A stretch of DNA of 64,000 nt from NCBI GenBank assembly GCA_020847375.1, contig JADLCB010000008.1, positions 25,127 to 89,126 on the forward strand. The letters are read 5' to 3'. The DNA comes from Phycisphaerales bacterium. GTDB taxonomy: Bacteria > Planctomycetota > Phycisphaerae > Tepidisphaerales > Tepidisphaeraceae. Each line of letters begins with the position of its first letter. Within the stretch, counting starts at the first letter, position 1. The notes beneath the pieces are model-generated. The model was given only the letters and a program-made list of their open reading frames with translations. It did no database searches and was not told the DNA's origin. The position numbers and the translations under genes are program-made. Below are positions 17,983 through 26,997 of the stretch, piece after piece.

Positions 17983-19029
17983 TTACGAATCAAACAGATT
18001 TTGCTCATCCTGATCCGGTTGCTGCGGCGGATTCCACTTCAAACCCAGATGGTCATACGCCAGTCTCGTCGCTCGCCGCCCCTGCCGCGTGCGCGTCACC
18101 AGCGCCTGTTGCAGTAAAAATGGTTCCACCACATCCTCCAGCGTATCGCGCTCCTCGCCAAGCGTCGCCGCCACCGCTTCAATTCCCACCGGCCCCCCTT
18201 CGTACACCTCGACGATAATTTTTAGAAACTGCCGGTCCTGTTCATCCAGCCCCCGGTCATCAATACCCTCCAGCTCCAGTGCTTTCTGCGTCACCGCCAG
18301 GGTCAGTTTTCCGCTGGCCTCAACCGCCGCATAATCACGCGCCCGCCGCAAAAGCCGGTTGGCCACCCGTGGCGTGCCCCGCGAACGTCGCGCCAACTCC
18401 CATAACGCCTGATCCTCAGCCACCAGCTCCAGCAACCGCGCATTCTGCTGCAAAATCGTATGTAGCGCTTCCGGTGGATAAAACTGCAGATTCAACGGAA
18501 TCCCAAAACGCCCGCGCATCGGCCCCGTCAACAACCCCAGCCGCGTAGTCGCCCCGACCAGCGTAAACGGCTCGAGCGGAATCGTCACCGTCCGCGCGTG
18601 CATCCCCGCATCCAGCGGAATATCCACCTTGAAATCCTCCATCGCCGAATAGAGATGCTCCTCCACAATCACCGGCAGGCGATGAATCTCGTCGATGAAC
18701 AGCACATCCCCTTTTTGCAACTTGGTCAAAATACCCACCAAGTCAGCCCCTTTGCTGATCGCCGGGCCGTTGGCCACCTGAACCGCTGCCCCCATCTCAT
18801 TGGCCAGAACATGCGCCAAAGTCGTCTTACCCAGCCCCGGCGGCCCATGCAGCAGAACGTGCTCCACCGGCTCGCCGCGACTTTTAGCCGCTGTGACCGC
18901 AATTCGCAGCTTGCGGATTAACTGCTCCTGCCCTACATATTGTTCAAAACGCTGCGGGCGCAAGGCGTAGTTCAACTGATTTTCCTGCTCACCCTGACTC
19001 TGGTTGGAAATAATCCGCTCGCGCGTCAT
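17983..19029 (-). CDS. ruvB: Holliday junction branch migration ATPase RuvB
   Basis: Hexameric AAA+ motor that drives branch migration of Holliday junctions with RuvA. The 348 residues carry LRPQRFEQYVGQEQL, Walker A GPPGLGKTT at about 62-70, Walker B FIDEIHRL at about 112-118, the sensor GATTRLGLLTGPMRGRFG and the arginine-rich LLRRARDYA. The C-terminal winged helix ends TRQGRRATRLAYDHLG. I use the ATG at 19029 because the 32-residue upstream extension of the frame has no similarity to RuvB. No ruvA or ruvC adjoin it. Confidence 0.97.
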   Translation of the reverse strand: MTRERIISNQSQGEQENQLNYALRPQRFEQYVGQEQLIRKLRIAVTAAKSRGEPVEHVLLHGPPGLGKTTLAHVLANEMGAAVQVANGPAISKGADLVGILTKLQKGDVLFIDEIHRLPVIVEEHLYSAMEDFKVDIPLDAGMHARTVTIPLEPFTLVGATTRLGLLTGPMRGRFGIPLNLQFYPPEALHTILQQNARLLELVAEDQALWELARRSRGTPRVANRLLRRARDYAAVEASGKLTLAVTQKALELEGIDDRGLDEQDRQFLKIIVEVYEGGPVGIEAVAATLGEERDTLEDVVEPFLLQQALVTRTRQGRRATRLAYDHLGLKWNPPQQPDQDEQNLFDS

Positions 19030-19229
19030 GGAATATGGTTTTAACCGTGTTGTCCGAGTATGTCCAAATTGTCGAACCACAATACAGACCATAATGAAGT
19101 CGAAAATTGTCCGCTGCTCATTCAATCACGCTTGTGAACACTGTGGCGAACTGTCGCATGATTTGGCGCGATTAAAACATCTTCATTGTCTGTTTCAGCT
19201 CTGTAGAATATAAACGATCTTGGTCTTTC

Positions 19230-20357
19230 ATGAGTTTGCCCGTGCCCTCAGTCACCTATAACCGAACTTTACATATTCTGGCGTGGTTGACCACACTCGC
19301 CACCTTTCCACTGATCTGGATGGGCGGGCTGGTAACGAGTCATGGCGTGGGATTGGCCGTCCCCGATTGGCCTAACTCCTTTGGATACAACATGTTCCTG
19401 CTCCCATGGCATATCTGGGAGCAGTGGGGCGTATTTTACGAACACACCCACCGCCTGCTCGGCACGTTGGTCGGTTTCTTATCCATTTTGCTGGTTCTCT
19501 GCGCCTGGCTGACCAAACCAACCACCACCAGCCAACGCTGGCTGAGTGTGGCCGTATTGCTGACGGTCATCACTCAGGGCGTGCTCGGCGGTCTGCGTGT
19601 CGTCTGGGTCAGTCTGGATTTAGCCATTATCCACGGCATTTTCGCCCAGGCCGCCCTTTGCCTCATGGGCCTGATGATGGTCATCAGCTCACGCTGGTGG
19701 CAAAATATCGTATCTCAACTGTCATCTAAAAACTGTACTGAAAAAGAGTTACGCAATTTACGATCCCTGCGAACTCTGGCCGTAACCTGCGTCATCCTGA
19801 TGTTCGCCCAGCTCGTGGTGGCGGCGCTCATGCGCCATCATCAAGCCGGACTGGCCATTCCCGACCTCCCGCTGCATTACGGCCACCTCCTGCCACCGAT
19901 TTCATCCGAAGGTCTGCAACTGGCCAACGCCCAGCGTATCGCCGAAGACGCCACCAGCCCCAATCCTGTCCTTGGTCAGGTGACACTGGGTCAAATCTGG
20001 CTGCACTTTGCACATCGCCTCGGTGCGGTTATTGTAACCATCGCCTTGATGTGGCTGGCGATTCGTGTTGTTCAGCGGGCGTCAAAATACAAAGGTCTGC
20101 CATCGATCGCGCTGACGGTTGTCCTGTTTTTGATCGTTCAGCTTACGCTGGGCATACTGACCGTCTGGTGGCGCAAACCCGCCGATCTGGCTTCGCTGCA
20201 TGTGGCCGTCGGCGCGTTGCTGTTATTGACGACGTTTGTCCTGACTGTGCGTATTTTCCGCGTCGGCCGCGTCTGCGGCGTGGCTGAACAACCCCACGTC
20301 GCATCCGGCACCAACGCTTTGTCTTCGACCACAAGTGCTCAGATTTCAACTCCATGA
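19230..20357 (+). CDS. ctaA: Heme A synthase (CtaA/COX15)
   Basis: Oxidises the methyl group of heme O to give heme A for aa3-type cytochrome oxidase, in the cytoplasmic membrane. The 375 residues have about eight membrane segments in two repeated halves. The conserved heme-ligand histidines appear in YEHTHRLLGTLVG, AIIHGIFAQ, HFAHRLGAVIV and LASLHVAVGAL, and the glutamate in front of the first His pair is kept. The second half contains a longer extracytoplasmic loop (about residues 205-245). Its stop overlaps the ctaB start by 4 bases (ATGA), so the two are translationally coupled. Confidence 0.92.
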   Translation: MSLPVPSVTYNRTLHILAWLTTLATFPLIWMGGLVTSHGVGLAVPDWPNSFGYNMFLLPWHIWEQWGVFYEHTHRLLGTLVGFLSILLVLCAWLTKPTTTSQRWLSVAVLLTVITQGVLGGLRVVWVSLDLAIIHGIFAQAALCLMGLMMVISSRWWQNIVSQLSSKNCTEKELRNLRSLRTLAVTCVILMFAQLVVAALMRHHQAGLAIPDLPLHYGHLLPPISSEGLQLANAQRIAEDATSPNPVLGQVTLGQIWLHFAHRLGAVIVTIALMWLAIRVVQRASKYKGLPSIALTVVLFLIVQLTLGILTVWWRKPADLASLHVAVGALLLLTTFVLTVRIFRVGRVCGVAEQPHVASGTNALSSTTSAQISTP

Positions 20358-21277
20358 AAGCATCATCGAATCTGGTCAATCTCCGCCAAAGCCGACTTGG
20401 GTTCTCCCCCAGCGCGGCCATGGCGCGCCTGGGCGATTTTTACGAACTCACCAAACTGCGCATGAATTTTCTGGTCGTCGCCACGGCAGCCCTCGGTTTT
20501 TACATGGCCGCCGACACCTACAACTGGGGACTGCTCCTGGCCACGTTGATCGGCACGTCCCTCTCCGCTGGTTGCGCCACCGTATTTAATCAGCTCATGG
20601 AGCGTCAATACGACGCCCTCATGCCGCGCACCCATAATCGCCCCCTGCCCGCCAACCGTATCTCCCCCACCGAAGCCGCGCTCTGGGCGGTCATGCTGGG
20701 CGTCACCGGCGTGGGCTGCCTGGCCCTGTTCGTCAATCTCCTGACCGCTTTTCTCAGTCTCTTAACCATTCTGCTTTATGTGCTGATTTATACCCCCATG
20801 AAGCGCACCACCTCGCTGTGTACGATTGTGGGCGCCATCCCCGGCGCCATTCCCCCCGTGATGGGCTGGACCGCCTACCACAACGCCCTTTCCTTTGAAG
20901 CCGTCATCCTGTTCCTCATCCTGTTCATCTGGCAGATGCCGCATTTTCTGGCCATCGCCGTTTTATACAAGGACGATTACAACTCCGGCGGTTACAAAAT
21001 GCTCCCCTGCGTTGACGATCAGTCCTTATCCATGACCTCGCATCAGGTTCTGCTCTATCTGCTGGCGCTGCTGCCCATCAGCCTGGCACCGGCGTGGTTT
21101 GGCATGACCGGATCACGCTACATGATCGTCGCGCTGATCCTCGGACTGGTTTTCCTTGGCTACGGCCTGCGCCTGACCCAAACCCGCACGCGCAGCCATG
21201 CCCGTAAATTATTTTTCACCTCCATCATCTATCTGCCTCTGCTGATGGCCGTCATGATGCTGGATCGTGCTGCCTGA
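20354..21277 (+). CDS. ctaB: Protoheme IX farnesyltransferase (heme O synthase)
   Basis: Attaches a farnesyl group to heme B, making the substrate of CtaA. The 307-residue UbiA-type prenyltransferase has about nine membrane segments. The first aspartate-rich site lies in NQLMERQYDALMPRTHNRPL and the second region in LYKDDYNSGGYKMLPCVD. It has a normal length. Position directly after ctaA is the usual arrangement. It overlaps the next gene by 11 bases. Confidence 0.95.
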   Translation: MKASSNLVNLRQSRLGFSPSAAMARLGDFYELTKLRMNFLVVATAALGFYMAADTYNWGLLLATLIGTSLSAGCATVFNQLMERQYDALMPRTHNRPLPANRISPTEAALWAVMLGVTGVGCLALFVNLLTAFLSLLTILLYVLIYTPMKRTTSLCTIVGAIPGAIPPVMGWTAYHNALSFEAVILFLILFIWQMPHFLAIAVLYKDDYNSGGYKMLPCVDDQSLSMTSHQVLLYLLALLPISLAPAWFGMTGSRYMIVALILGLVFLGYGLRLTQTRTRSHARKLFFTSIIYLPLLMAVMMLDRAA

Positions 21278-22256
21278 TAACCGGCCCACTACCTTGACCG
21301 CTTTCGTTGAACCATCCATCGCCGCCCCGGCCGCACCGGCTGTCGTGATCAACGATCTGACCCATCGCTACGCGCAGCATCAGGTGCTCGATGGCGTCAC
21401 CCTCAACGCCTCATTCGGCCGCATCATGGGCCTGCTCGGCCCCAACGGCAGCGGTAAAACCACCCTGTTCCGCATCCTCAGCACCTTGATCACCCCCACC
21501 AGTGGCAATGTCAGCCTCGACGGACTCGATCTGCTTTCCCAGCGCGATGCCATTCGCCGTCGCATCGGCGTTGTTTTCCAGTCCCCCAGCCTCGACAAGC
21601 AGCTCAGCGCCGAAGAAAATCTTCGTCATCACGGCCACCTTTACGGCCTGCGCGGCGCGCTCCTGCGTCAGCGAATCCAGGCCAACCTGCAACGCTTCGG
21701 CCTCTGGCAGCGTCGCAACGAACGCATCGACCGCTTCAGCGGTGGTATGCGCCGACGCATCGAACTGGCCAAGGGCCTGCTCACCCTTCCCCGAATTTTG
21801 ATTCTCGACGAACCCAGCACCGGCCTTGATCCCGCCGCCCGCAACGAGCTGTCGCACGTGCTGCGCGAAATAGCCGGTGACGGCGTGGCGGTGCTGCTGA
21901 CCACACATCTGATGGATGAAGCCGATCGCTGCGATGAACTGGCGATACTCGATCAGGGCAAAATCGTCGCCCTCGGTTCGCCGCTTGATCTGCGCCAGCG
22001 TATCGGCGGGCAGATCGTTTCCATCGAGTCGCGCCACCCCCAACAGGTTCTTCAGATACTCGCCAGCCAGTTCCACCTCGCCGCCGGGTTGATTGACGGT
22101 GTGATTCGCTTTGAATTTTCCCACGCCCACGAAATGATCCCACGCCTGGCTGAGGCGCTTCCCAATTTGCTCGATGTCATCACCATCGGCCAACCCGGCC
22201 TGGCTGATGTCTTCATCCGCCTGACCGGCCGGCGGTTCGACTCCAGCGCCGCGTGA
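21267..22256 (+). CDS. ABC-2 type transporter ATP-binding protein
   Basis: A 329-residue ATPase of the DrrA/NatA type. Walker A GPNGSGKTT is at about 58-66, the Q-loop is in VVFQSPSLDK, the signature is FSGGMRRR, Walker B is LILDEPSTGLDP and the switch His is in LLTTHLMDEADRC. The start is a GTG inside the end of ctaB. In many planctomycete heme A clusters an ABC ATPase is followed by its permease; here MITE copy 2 starts at the stop codon and no permease follows. The cargo is unknown; a role in oxidase or heme maturation is inferred from position only. Confidence 0.88.
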   Translation: MLPDNRPTTLTAFVEPSIAAPAAPAVVINDLTHRYAQHQVLDGVTLNASFGRIMGLLGPNGSGKTTLFRILSTLITPTSGNVSLDGLDLLSQRDAIRRRIGVVFQSPSLDKQLSAEENLRHHGHLYGLRGALLRQRIQANLQRFGLWQRRNERIDRFSGGMRRRIELAKGLLTLPRILILDEPSTGLDPAARNELSHVLREIAGDGVAVLLTTHLMDEADRCDELAILDQGKIVALGSPLDLRQRIGGQIVSIESRHPQQVLQILASQFHLAAGLIDGVIRFEFSHAHEMIPRLAEALPNLLDVITIGQPGLADVFIRLTGRRFDSSAA

Positions 22257-22400
22257 CGGGGCTTTCGCAAGTAACCCGCGAGGGTCGATGTATTAACGAG
22301 CCGCGACCGTTAGGGAGCGGTGATCGGCTCAAAAACCGATCCCTTACGGCCACGGCCCGTAAGAGATTGCCTATCGGACGCCTACTTGCGATTGCCCTGC
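22257..22400 (+). mobile_element. MITE-like 144-bp inverted-repeat element, copy 2
   Basis: Same family as 31535-31679, about 92% identical by eye and in the same orientation. It is flanked by GCCGCGTGA (22248-22256) and GCCGCATGA (22401-22409), a 9-bp duplication with one change. The left duplicate contains the stop codon of the ABC ATPase gene, so the insertion went in exactly at a gene end. The internal arms have several mismatches but can still fold. Open frames crossing it are spurious. Confidence 0.85.
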
Positions 22401-22464
22401 GCCGCATGATTCGTCTGATCGTTTTGTCTGGACGCGCCTGCGGCAACAGGGATATGATCCTGGC

Positions 22465-22707
22465 ATGTCCGATCCACGCGATTACAAAGTGGAGCTTTCC
22501 TCGGCGGCATCGTCCTCTACAGACAGGGCGTCTGATCCACACCGGCCTTTTTTGTCCGTCCAATTCAACTGTTGTAACGTCTACCAGCGGGTTTACCGCA
22601 ACAATGCCGCAACCGCCTACGAGGGACGCTGCCCCCGCTGCGGTAAAAGCGTGCGTTTTGCCATCGGCCCGGGCGGAACCAGCACCCGTTTCTTTGTGGT
22701 TGAGTAA
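22465..22707 (+). CDS. Small zinc-ribbon-like conserved protein (80 aa)
   Basis: Begins MSDPRDYKVELSS. The second half has FNCCNVYQRVYRN, then EGRCPRCGKSVRF, then GGTSTRFFVVE, giving two Cys pairs that could bind zinc. I recall very similar short proteins in other planctomycetes but no assigned function. No signal peptide or membrane segment. A weak purine-rich ribosome binding site precedes the ATG. It follows the MITE and leads a run of three more genes on the same strand. Confidence 0.7.
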   Translation: MSDPRDYKVELSSAASSSTDRASDPHRPFLSVQFNCCNVYQRVYRNNAATAYEGRCPRCGKSVRFAIGPGGTSTRFFVVE

Positions 22708-22821
22708 ATTCAACGGTATAACAGACCCACCTTGGCTCGGATAATCGCCGGTGATCGTCCGACTGATCAATGGTTGAACCTGCTTTTGCAGGCCAACTCA
22801 AGGAGCGGTTGAAAAAACGAC

Positions 22822-23337
22822 ATGGCTGTCACACCACCCCAAACCCGCGACAAATACGAAGTGGCCCGTCCTGCGGGTAAATGCGCTGTCAGCGGGCGCG
22901 ACCTCACCCCCGATGAAAAATTCATGGCCGCACTGCGCGAAACACCCACCGGTTTTGAGCGTGTCGATGTGGCGATGGAGCACTGGTCTGAGTTTGACCG
23001 CACGAATCTGCTGGCGAGCTGGCAGACCGCCATGCCCCGCCCCCAGCAGAAAAAACGCCTGCTCGTCGATGATGAAGTTCTGAAAATGATTTTCGAGCGT
23101 CTGCAGGAGACCACCGAGCAGACCAAACTCCATTTTCGCTTTGTCCTGGGTTTGATCCTCATGCGCAAACGCATGCTCGTTTATGAAAACACCCGTCAGG
23201 AGCAGAATCAGGAAATCTGGATCGTGCGTCTGCGCGGGCAGGATCAACATTTTGATCTGGTCAACCCGCGCATGACCGAACAACAGGTTCAGGAAGTCAG
23301 CCAGCAGATGTCCCAGATCATTAACGAGGAGATTTGA
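22822..23337 (+). CDS. Uncharacterised conserved protein (171 aa)
   Basis: No named family recognised. The N-terminal CAVSGRDLTPDEKFMAALRE and RVDVAMEHWSEFDRTN look like a compact conserved domain, followed by LLVDDEVLKMIFERLQE, a hydrophobic helix around KLHFRFVLGLILMRKRMLVY and a Gln-rich tail. Composition suggests a cytosolic, mostly helical protein. An AGGAG lies about 16 bases before the ATG, a little far. Its TGA overlaps the ATG of the following lipoprotein gene, so the two are coupled and probably act together. Confidence 0.7.
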   Translation: MAVTPPQTRDKYEVARPAGKCAVSGRDLTPDEKFMAALRETPTGFERVDVAMEHWSEFDRTNLLASWQTAMPRPQQKKRLLVDDEVLKMIFERLQETTEQTKLHFRFVLGLILMRKRMLVYENTRQEQNQEIWIVRLRGQDQHFDLVNPRMTEQQVQEVSQQMSQIINEEI

Positions 23338-24287
23338 TGCCGCGCCGCCTGTTGGGCTGCCACAATCTCCCGCCAGGACGCAGACTCAGCCTCTGTCGCC
23401 GCCTGGGCATCGTGCTGACCAGCACGTTGGCTGTCCTGATCCTGACCGGTTGCGCCGTTTCCCCACCGATCAAAGCTGCCGGCTACTTCGGCCCCACCGA
23501 ATCCATGCCCCAGGTCATCCAGCAGATCAATCGCAATAATCACGCCATTACTTCGCTCTGGGCCAGCCATGATTTTGAAGCGGATATCGCCGATGAAAAC
23601 GGCCAGCGCCACTTCATCAATGGTGACGGCGAGCTGATGTTCCGTCAGGCTGACGATTTGCGCATCATTGGCCGCAAACCCGCCCTGCCCAAACCCGTAT
23701 TTGATATCGGCGCCAACGGCCAGCGTTACTGGCTGCTGTTGCCGACGGAAATTCAGCGGATGTGGTGGGGCTACTTCGATAATCTGTCCAAACCCTGCGT
23801 CGATGAACTGCCCATTCGGCCTGACCTTCTGCTGCAGGTTCTGGGCGTTGGTTTGTTCAACGATGATCTTCTGCATCAACCCGCGCCGGTCATGCGCTTC
23901 AATAATGATGCCGACGCCTATATGTTTGTCTGGGTCTACGCTGCCTCAGATCATCTCATCGCCCAGAAGGAGGTCTGGTATGATCGCAAAACCCACCAGC
24001 CCACGTTGGTGCTTCTTTTTGATACCCGCGGCCGGATCATTCTGCGTGCCTACCTGTCTGAACACGAACCAATCGCGATCAACACCCTGGCCAAAGACGA
24101 CCTGCCCATGATCGCCACCCGTTATCAACTGTTTTTTCCTGACAGCAAATCAACCCTGGTGTTCAAACTGCATAACCCCGCCCTCTCCCGGCGCGGTTTC
24201 CCCAAGGCAGCCAGTTTTGCGTTCCCCGATAATCCACCTTTACCCTCTGAAAATGTGATCCAGGTCGATGCCAACTGTACAGACTAA
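23337..24287 (+). CDS. Uncharacterised lipoprotein, possibly LolA/outer-membrane-lipoprotein-sorting-like fold
   Basis: A 316-residue protein with an N-terminal signal (IVLTSTLAVLILTGCAVS) and lipobox LTGC, so it is predicted to be a lipoprotein. The body (ADIADENGQRHFINGDGELM, QADDLRIIGRKP, FDIGANGQRYWLLLPTE, KEVWYDRKTHQPTLVLLFD) has the successive beta hairpins and lipid-cup pattern seen in LolA-like proteins, but I would not call it LolA. The ATG at 23337 follows GAGGAG and overlaps the previous stop. The preceding small genes and the next gene share the strand, suggesting one operon. Confidence 0.75.
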   Translation: MPRRLLGCHNLPPGRRLSLCRRLGIVLTSTLAVLILTGCAVSPPIKAAGYFGPTESMPQVIQQINRNNHAITSLWASHDFEADIADENGQRHFINGDGELMFRQADDLRIIGRKPALPKPVFDIGANGQRYWLLLPTEIQRMWWGYFDNLSKPCVDELPIRPDLLLQVLGVGLFNDDLLHQPAPVMRFNNDADAYMFVWVYAASDHLIAQKEVWYDRKTHQPTLVLLFDTRGRIILRAYLSEHEPIAINTLAKDDLPMIATRYQLFFPDSKSTLVFKLHNPALSRRGFPKAASFAFPDNPPLPSENVIQVDANCTD

Positions 24288-24303
24288 CTTTGCCCATCAC
24301 CCC

Positions 24304-26205
24304 ATGAATTATCCAACCCGCTGCAACTTGACGCCGGCACCCAATATCGCCCGCTGCGCGGCTGCGCCTCGGCATGGGCGCCCAGCCAGTTTCTGGTTTT
24401 TCCTGTCAGCGCTGCTATTGCCGCTGCTGGCCTCTTCACCGGCACGGGCGCAGGAACCGGCTCTTCAGGCAACCGCCAACAAAGCCAACCAGTGGATCAT
24501 TCGCTCGGGCAACGCCGGTTCCGATGCGGAAATCCATTCCTGGATTTACGTCAAATCCTCTGAAAGCAAAGACTGGTCCGCCCTGGCCCGTTTCAGCGGC
24601 ACGCCGCGTGATGTCGTCGCCATCGGTTCAGAGCTGGGCGTGGTCATGCCCAACGGCGACTGGCGCATCTACTGGGCCAGCGACTGGCGCTATGGAACAT
24701 CGTTGCCCGATCGTGCGCGCATTCTCGCTCTGACCGGCGATGATGAAAAAATCTACGCCATTGCCCGACGCGACCCCGCCCCCGCTATTTCCCCCACCAC
24801 CGCTCCAACCACTGCGCCCACCACCGAATCATCGGACGGGCCAGCCACTGCACCATCGACTGCGCCAACCGACGAACCAACCGCCACGGCATCCACCGCC
24901 GCACCTTCAGCATCATCTGGTACTCCATCTCAACCCGCCGGCGCACCGACTGCTGCAACCGCAACTTCGCAACCATCCCCATCATTATCAACCACAGTCT
25001 ATTCTCAGACAGGTTTGTTCGTATTGACCGATGGTCGCTGGTCGCAAATCGCCCCGCTGCCTGAAGACCTTGATCTTGACCTGTCAGCGGATGTTTCCCT
25101 GGCCATTGTCGATCAGCACCCCGTGATGGCGCTGCGCCAAGCCGGCCAGATTCGTGTCTGGATTCTGCTGGACGATCAGTGGCAGGATCTGGGCAACATC
25201 CCCGGCGGCGCGGTTCATCATTTTGCCCTGCTCAACGGCCAATTGCCCCGCCTCTGGACAACCGGTGAAAAGGGGATTGGCCAATTTCACACGTTTGCCA
25301 AAGGCGCAATCACCACCATCGACCTGCACGGTTCGGACAAAGCCGATAATGCCACCACCCGTTATTTCACCTCGCTCGGCCCTCAACCCTGCCTGCTGTT
25401 CCTTGATAATCAGCAACTCATCGTCCAACCGTACACAATACAAGGCCAGCCCGATGGTGACGCTCAGATGCTGGGCGCGCCCTACGCCCCAGCCGACCCG
25501 CGCTGGGGCCAGTGGACCGAAGGAATTCTGATCGCCGCCATGGTCTTCGTGGTCATCACCGCCCTGCGCCAGCGCCAACTGCAACCGCCGGATATCAAAG
25601 CCCTCCGTCAATTGCGAATCGCGCCGCTGCCTCGCCGCATCATGGCTGGGCTGGTCGATCTCTGGCCAATCTGGATCGTCAGCGTCATTGTCGCCCAGTG
25701 GGTTCAGGACAGCCCGCTGGAGATGAATGAAGTCATGATCGAAGGCCGCACCCAACTGCTGCTTATTGGCGGTTCACTCCTCTACATCCTGCATACGCTT
25801 GTCGCCGAACTGTTTACCGGGCGTTCACTCGGCAAAATGATCTTCGGCCTGCGCGTCGTTGACTTCACCGGCGCAATGCCCAAACGCAGCGCCCTGGTCA
25901 TTCGCAATGTTCTGCGCATCATCGATATTTACGTCATGTTCGGCCTGCCGCTGCTCGTCGTCCTCTATACGCCGCTACGCCAGCGCATGGGCGATCTGGC
26001 CGCCCGCACACTCGTGGTTGAGAAAAACCCGGCTGCCCGTCCGCAGCGCTCAGCCAAGTCAACCGATACCGATGATGAATCAGCAAACGACAGCAATGAT
26101 CGTGACGACAATGACAGCAGCGACAGTGAAAATGACGATTCATCCTCGCGCAATAACCAACCGGCAGAACCGCAACTCAACCACAAGTCCCCGCCAAAAC
26201 CGTAA
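24304..26205 (+). CDS. Signal-peptide-bearing protein with C-terminal RDD membrane domain
   Basis: A 633-residue protein with a signal peptide (FWFFLSALLLPLLASSPARA). An extracytoplasmic part of repeated WSQI/WQDLG-type beta blades surrounds a low-complexity linker of Thr, Pro, Ala and Ser (about residues 155-230). One membrane segment (ILIAAMVFVVITALRQ) leads into an RDD domain (LPRRIMAGLVDLWPIWI; LVAELFTGRSLGKMIFGLRV; RQRMGDLAARTLVV), with three membrane helices. The tail is a strongly acidic, Asp/Ser/Asn-rich disordered stretch. RDD proteins are poorly understood, some linked to ion or compatible-solute transport. The ATG at 24304 avoids overlap with the upstream gene; 24268 is the alternative. 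Confidence 0.8.
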   Translation: MNYPTRCNLTPAPNIARCAAAPRHGRPASFWFFLSALLLPLLASSPARAQEPALQATANKANQWIIRSGNAGSDAEIHSWIYVKSSESKDWSALARFSGTPRDVVAIGSELGVVMPNGDWRIYWASDWRYGTSLPDRARILALTGDDEKIYAIARRDPAPAISPTTAPTTAPTTESSDGPATAPSTAPTDEPTATASTAAPSASSGTPSQPAGAPTAATATSQPSPSLSTTVYSQTGLFVLTDGRWSQIAPLPEDLDLDLSADVSLAIVDQHPVMALRQAGQIRVWILLDDQWQDLGNIPGGAVHHFALLNGQLPRLWTTGEKGIGQFHTFAKGAITTIDLHGSDKADNATTRYFTSLGPQPCLLFLDNQQLIVQPYTIQGQPDGDAQMLGAPYAPADPRWGQWTEGILIAAMVFVVITALRQRQLQPPDIKALRQLRIAPLPRRIMAGLVDLWPIWIVSVIVAQWVQDSPLEMNEVMIEGRTQLLLIGGSLLYILHTLVAELFTGRSLGKMIFGLRVVDFTGAMPKRSALVIRNVLRIIDIYVMFGLPLLVVLYTPLRQRMGDLAARTLVVEKNPAARPQRSAKSTDTDDESANDSNDRDDNDSSDSENDDSSSRNNQPAEPQLNHKSPPKP

Positions 26206-26259
26206 TTTTGTCGCCCTCCGGCCACACCAGAACAATCTGCAATCACCCGCGAGCCTGAT

Positions 26260-26676
26260 TCAACCGAACAGCTTGACCCACAGCGGCGGCGCCAGAATCA
26301 ACGCCCCCACCGCAACCGACGCCGCCGACGCGATCAGTACCATCCCCGCCGCCAGATCCTTCGCGTGTTTGGCCAGCGGATGATTCTCCGGCATCGCCAG
26401 ATCGACGCACATCTCCACCGCCGTGTTCAATCCCTCCAGAATCAACACCAGCGCAATCGTGAACGCAATCACCGCCCATTCCGTCCGGCTCAAACCAACC
26501 CACGCCCCCACCAGACACGCCCCAACCCCCAGCCCCACTTCGATCCGCGCATTACGCTGTGTTCTCAGCAGATACCAGACGCCTGCAAAAGCATAATAAA
26601 ACGAACGAACTATCTTGATCGACAAAATGGCGGTCATTCGTCGCAGCCGCTGAGTCGATATCGAGGCTCTGGTCAT
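26260..26676 (-). CDS. dgkA: Diacylglycerol kinase / undecaprenol kinase family protein
   Basis: A small (138 residues) integral membrane lipid kinase with three membrane helices. The signature EGLNTAVEMCVDLAMPENHP followed by KHAKDLAAGMVLI is the conserved DgkA motif with the catalytic Glu. The substrate could be diacylglycerol or undecaprenol; the sequence does not decide. It ends convergently with the RDD gene, 54 bases away. Confidence 0.92.
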   Translation of the reverse strand: MTRASISTQRLRRMTAILSIKIVRSFYYAFAGVWYLLRTQRNARIEVGLGVGACLVGAWVGLSRTEWAVIAFTIALVLILEGLNTAVEMCVDLAMPENHPLAKHAKDLAAGMVLIASAASVAVGALILAPPLWVKLFG

Positions 26677-26877
26677 GTTTTTATTTTACTTCAGCGCCGG
26701 GTAAATTGCGTAATCGCCTGTGATTGGGCAAAATAGACCTCGGTTGCTTCCTAACGGCCGCAAATGTGTTGCCGGCGTTAGCGTTGCACCCAAAACTCGT
26801 TGAACCAGGCATCCCGCACCCCGAATCGGATCTACCGGCCAAAGGGGCAATAGCCCCGGTTTGACCTTGTTTTATCA

Positions 26878-26962
26878 GCCTCCGTGGCGGAATGGCAGAC
26901 GCTGCGGACTTAAAATCCGCTGACTCGAAAGGGTCGTGCCGGTTCGAATCCGGCCGGAGGCA
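26878..26962 (+). tRNA. tRNA-Leu (anticodon UAA)
   Basis: GCCTCCG pairs with CGGAGGC as the acceptor stem, with discriminator A. The anticodon loop CTTAAAA in a GCGGA/TCCGC stem gives UAA. A long variable arm (TGACTCGAAAGGGTCG) marks the class II shape, and GGTTCGAATCC is the T arm. CCA is not encoded. Confidence 0.97.
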
Positions 26963-26997
26963 GTAAAACAATTCCCCCCGTCCAACCGGTCGCCCCT

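Noticed and set aside
19004..19213. A plus-strand frame with CPNC and CEHC pairs resembling a zinc ribbon
   Set aside because: It overlaps the ruvB start on the other strand, has no ribosome binding site and no recognisable family.
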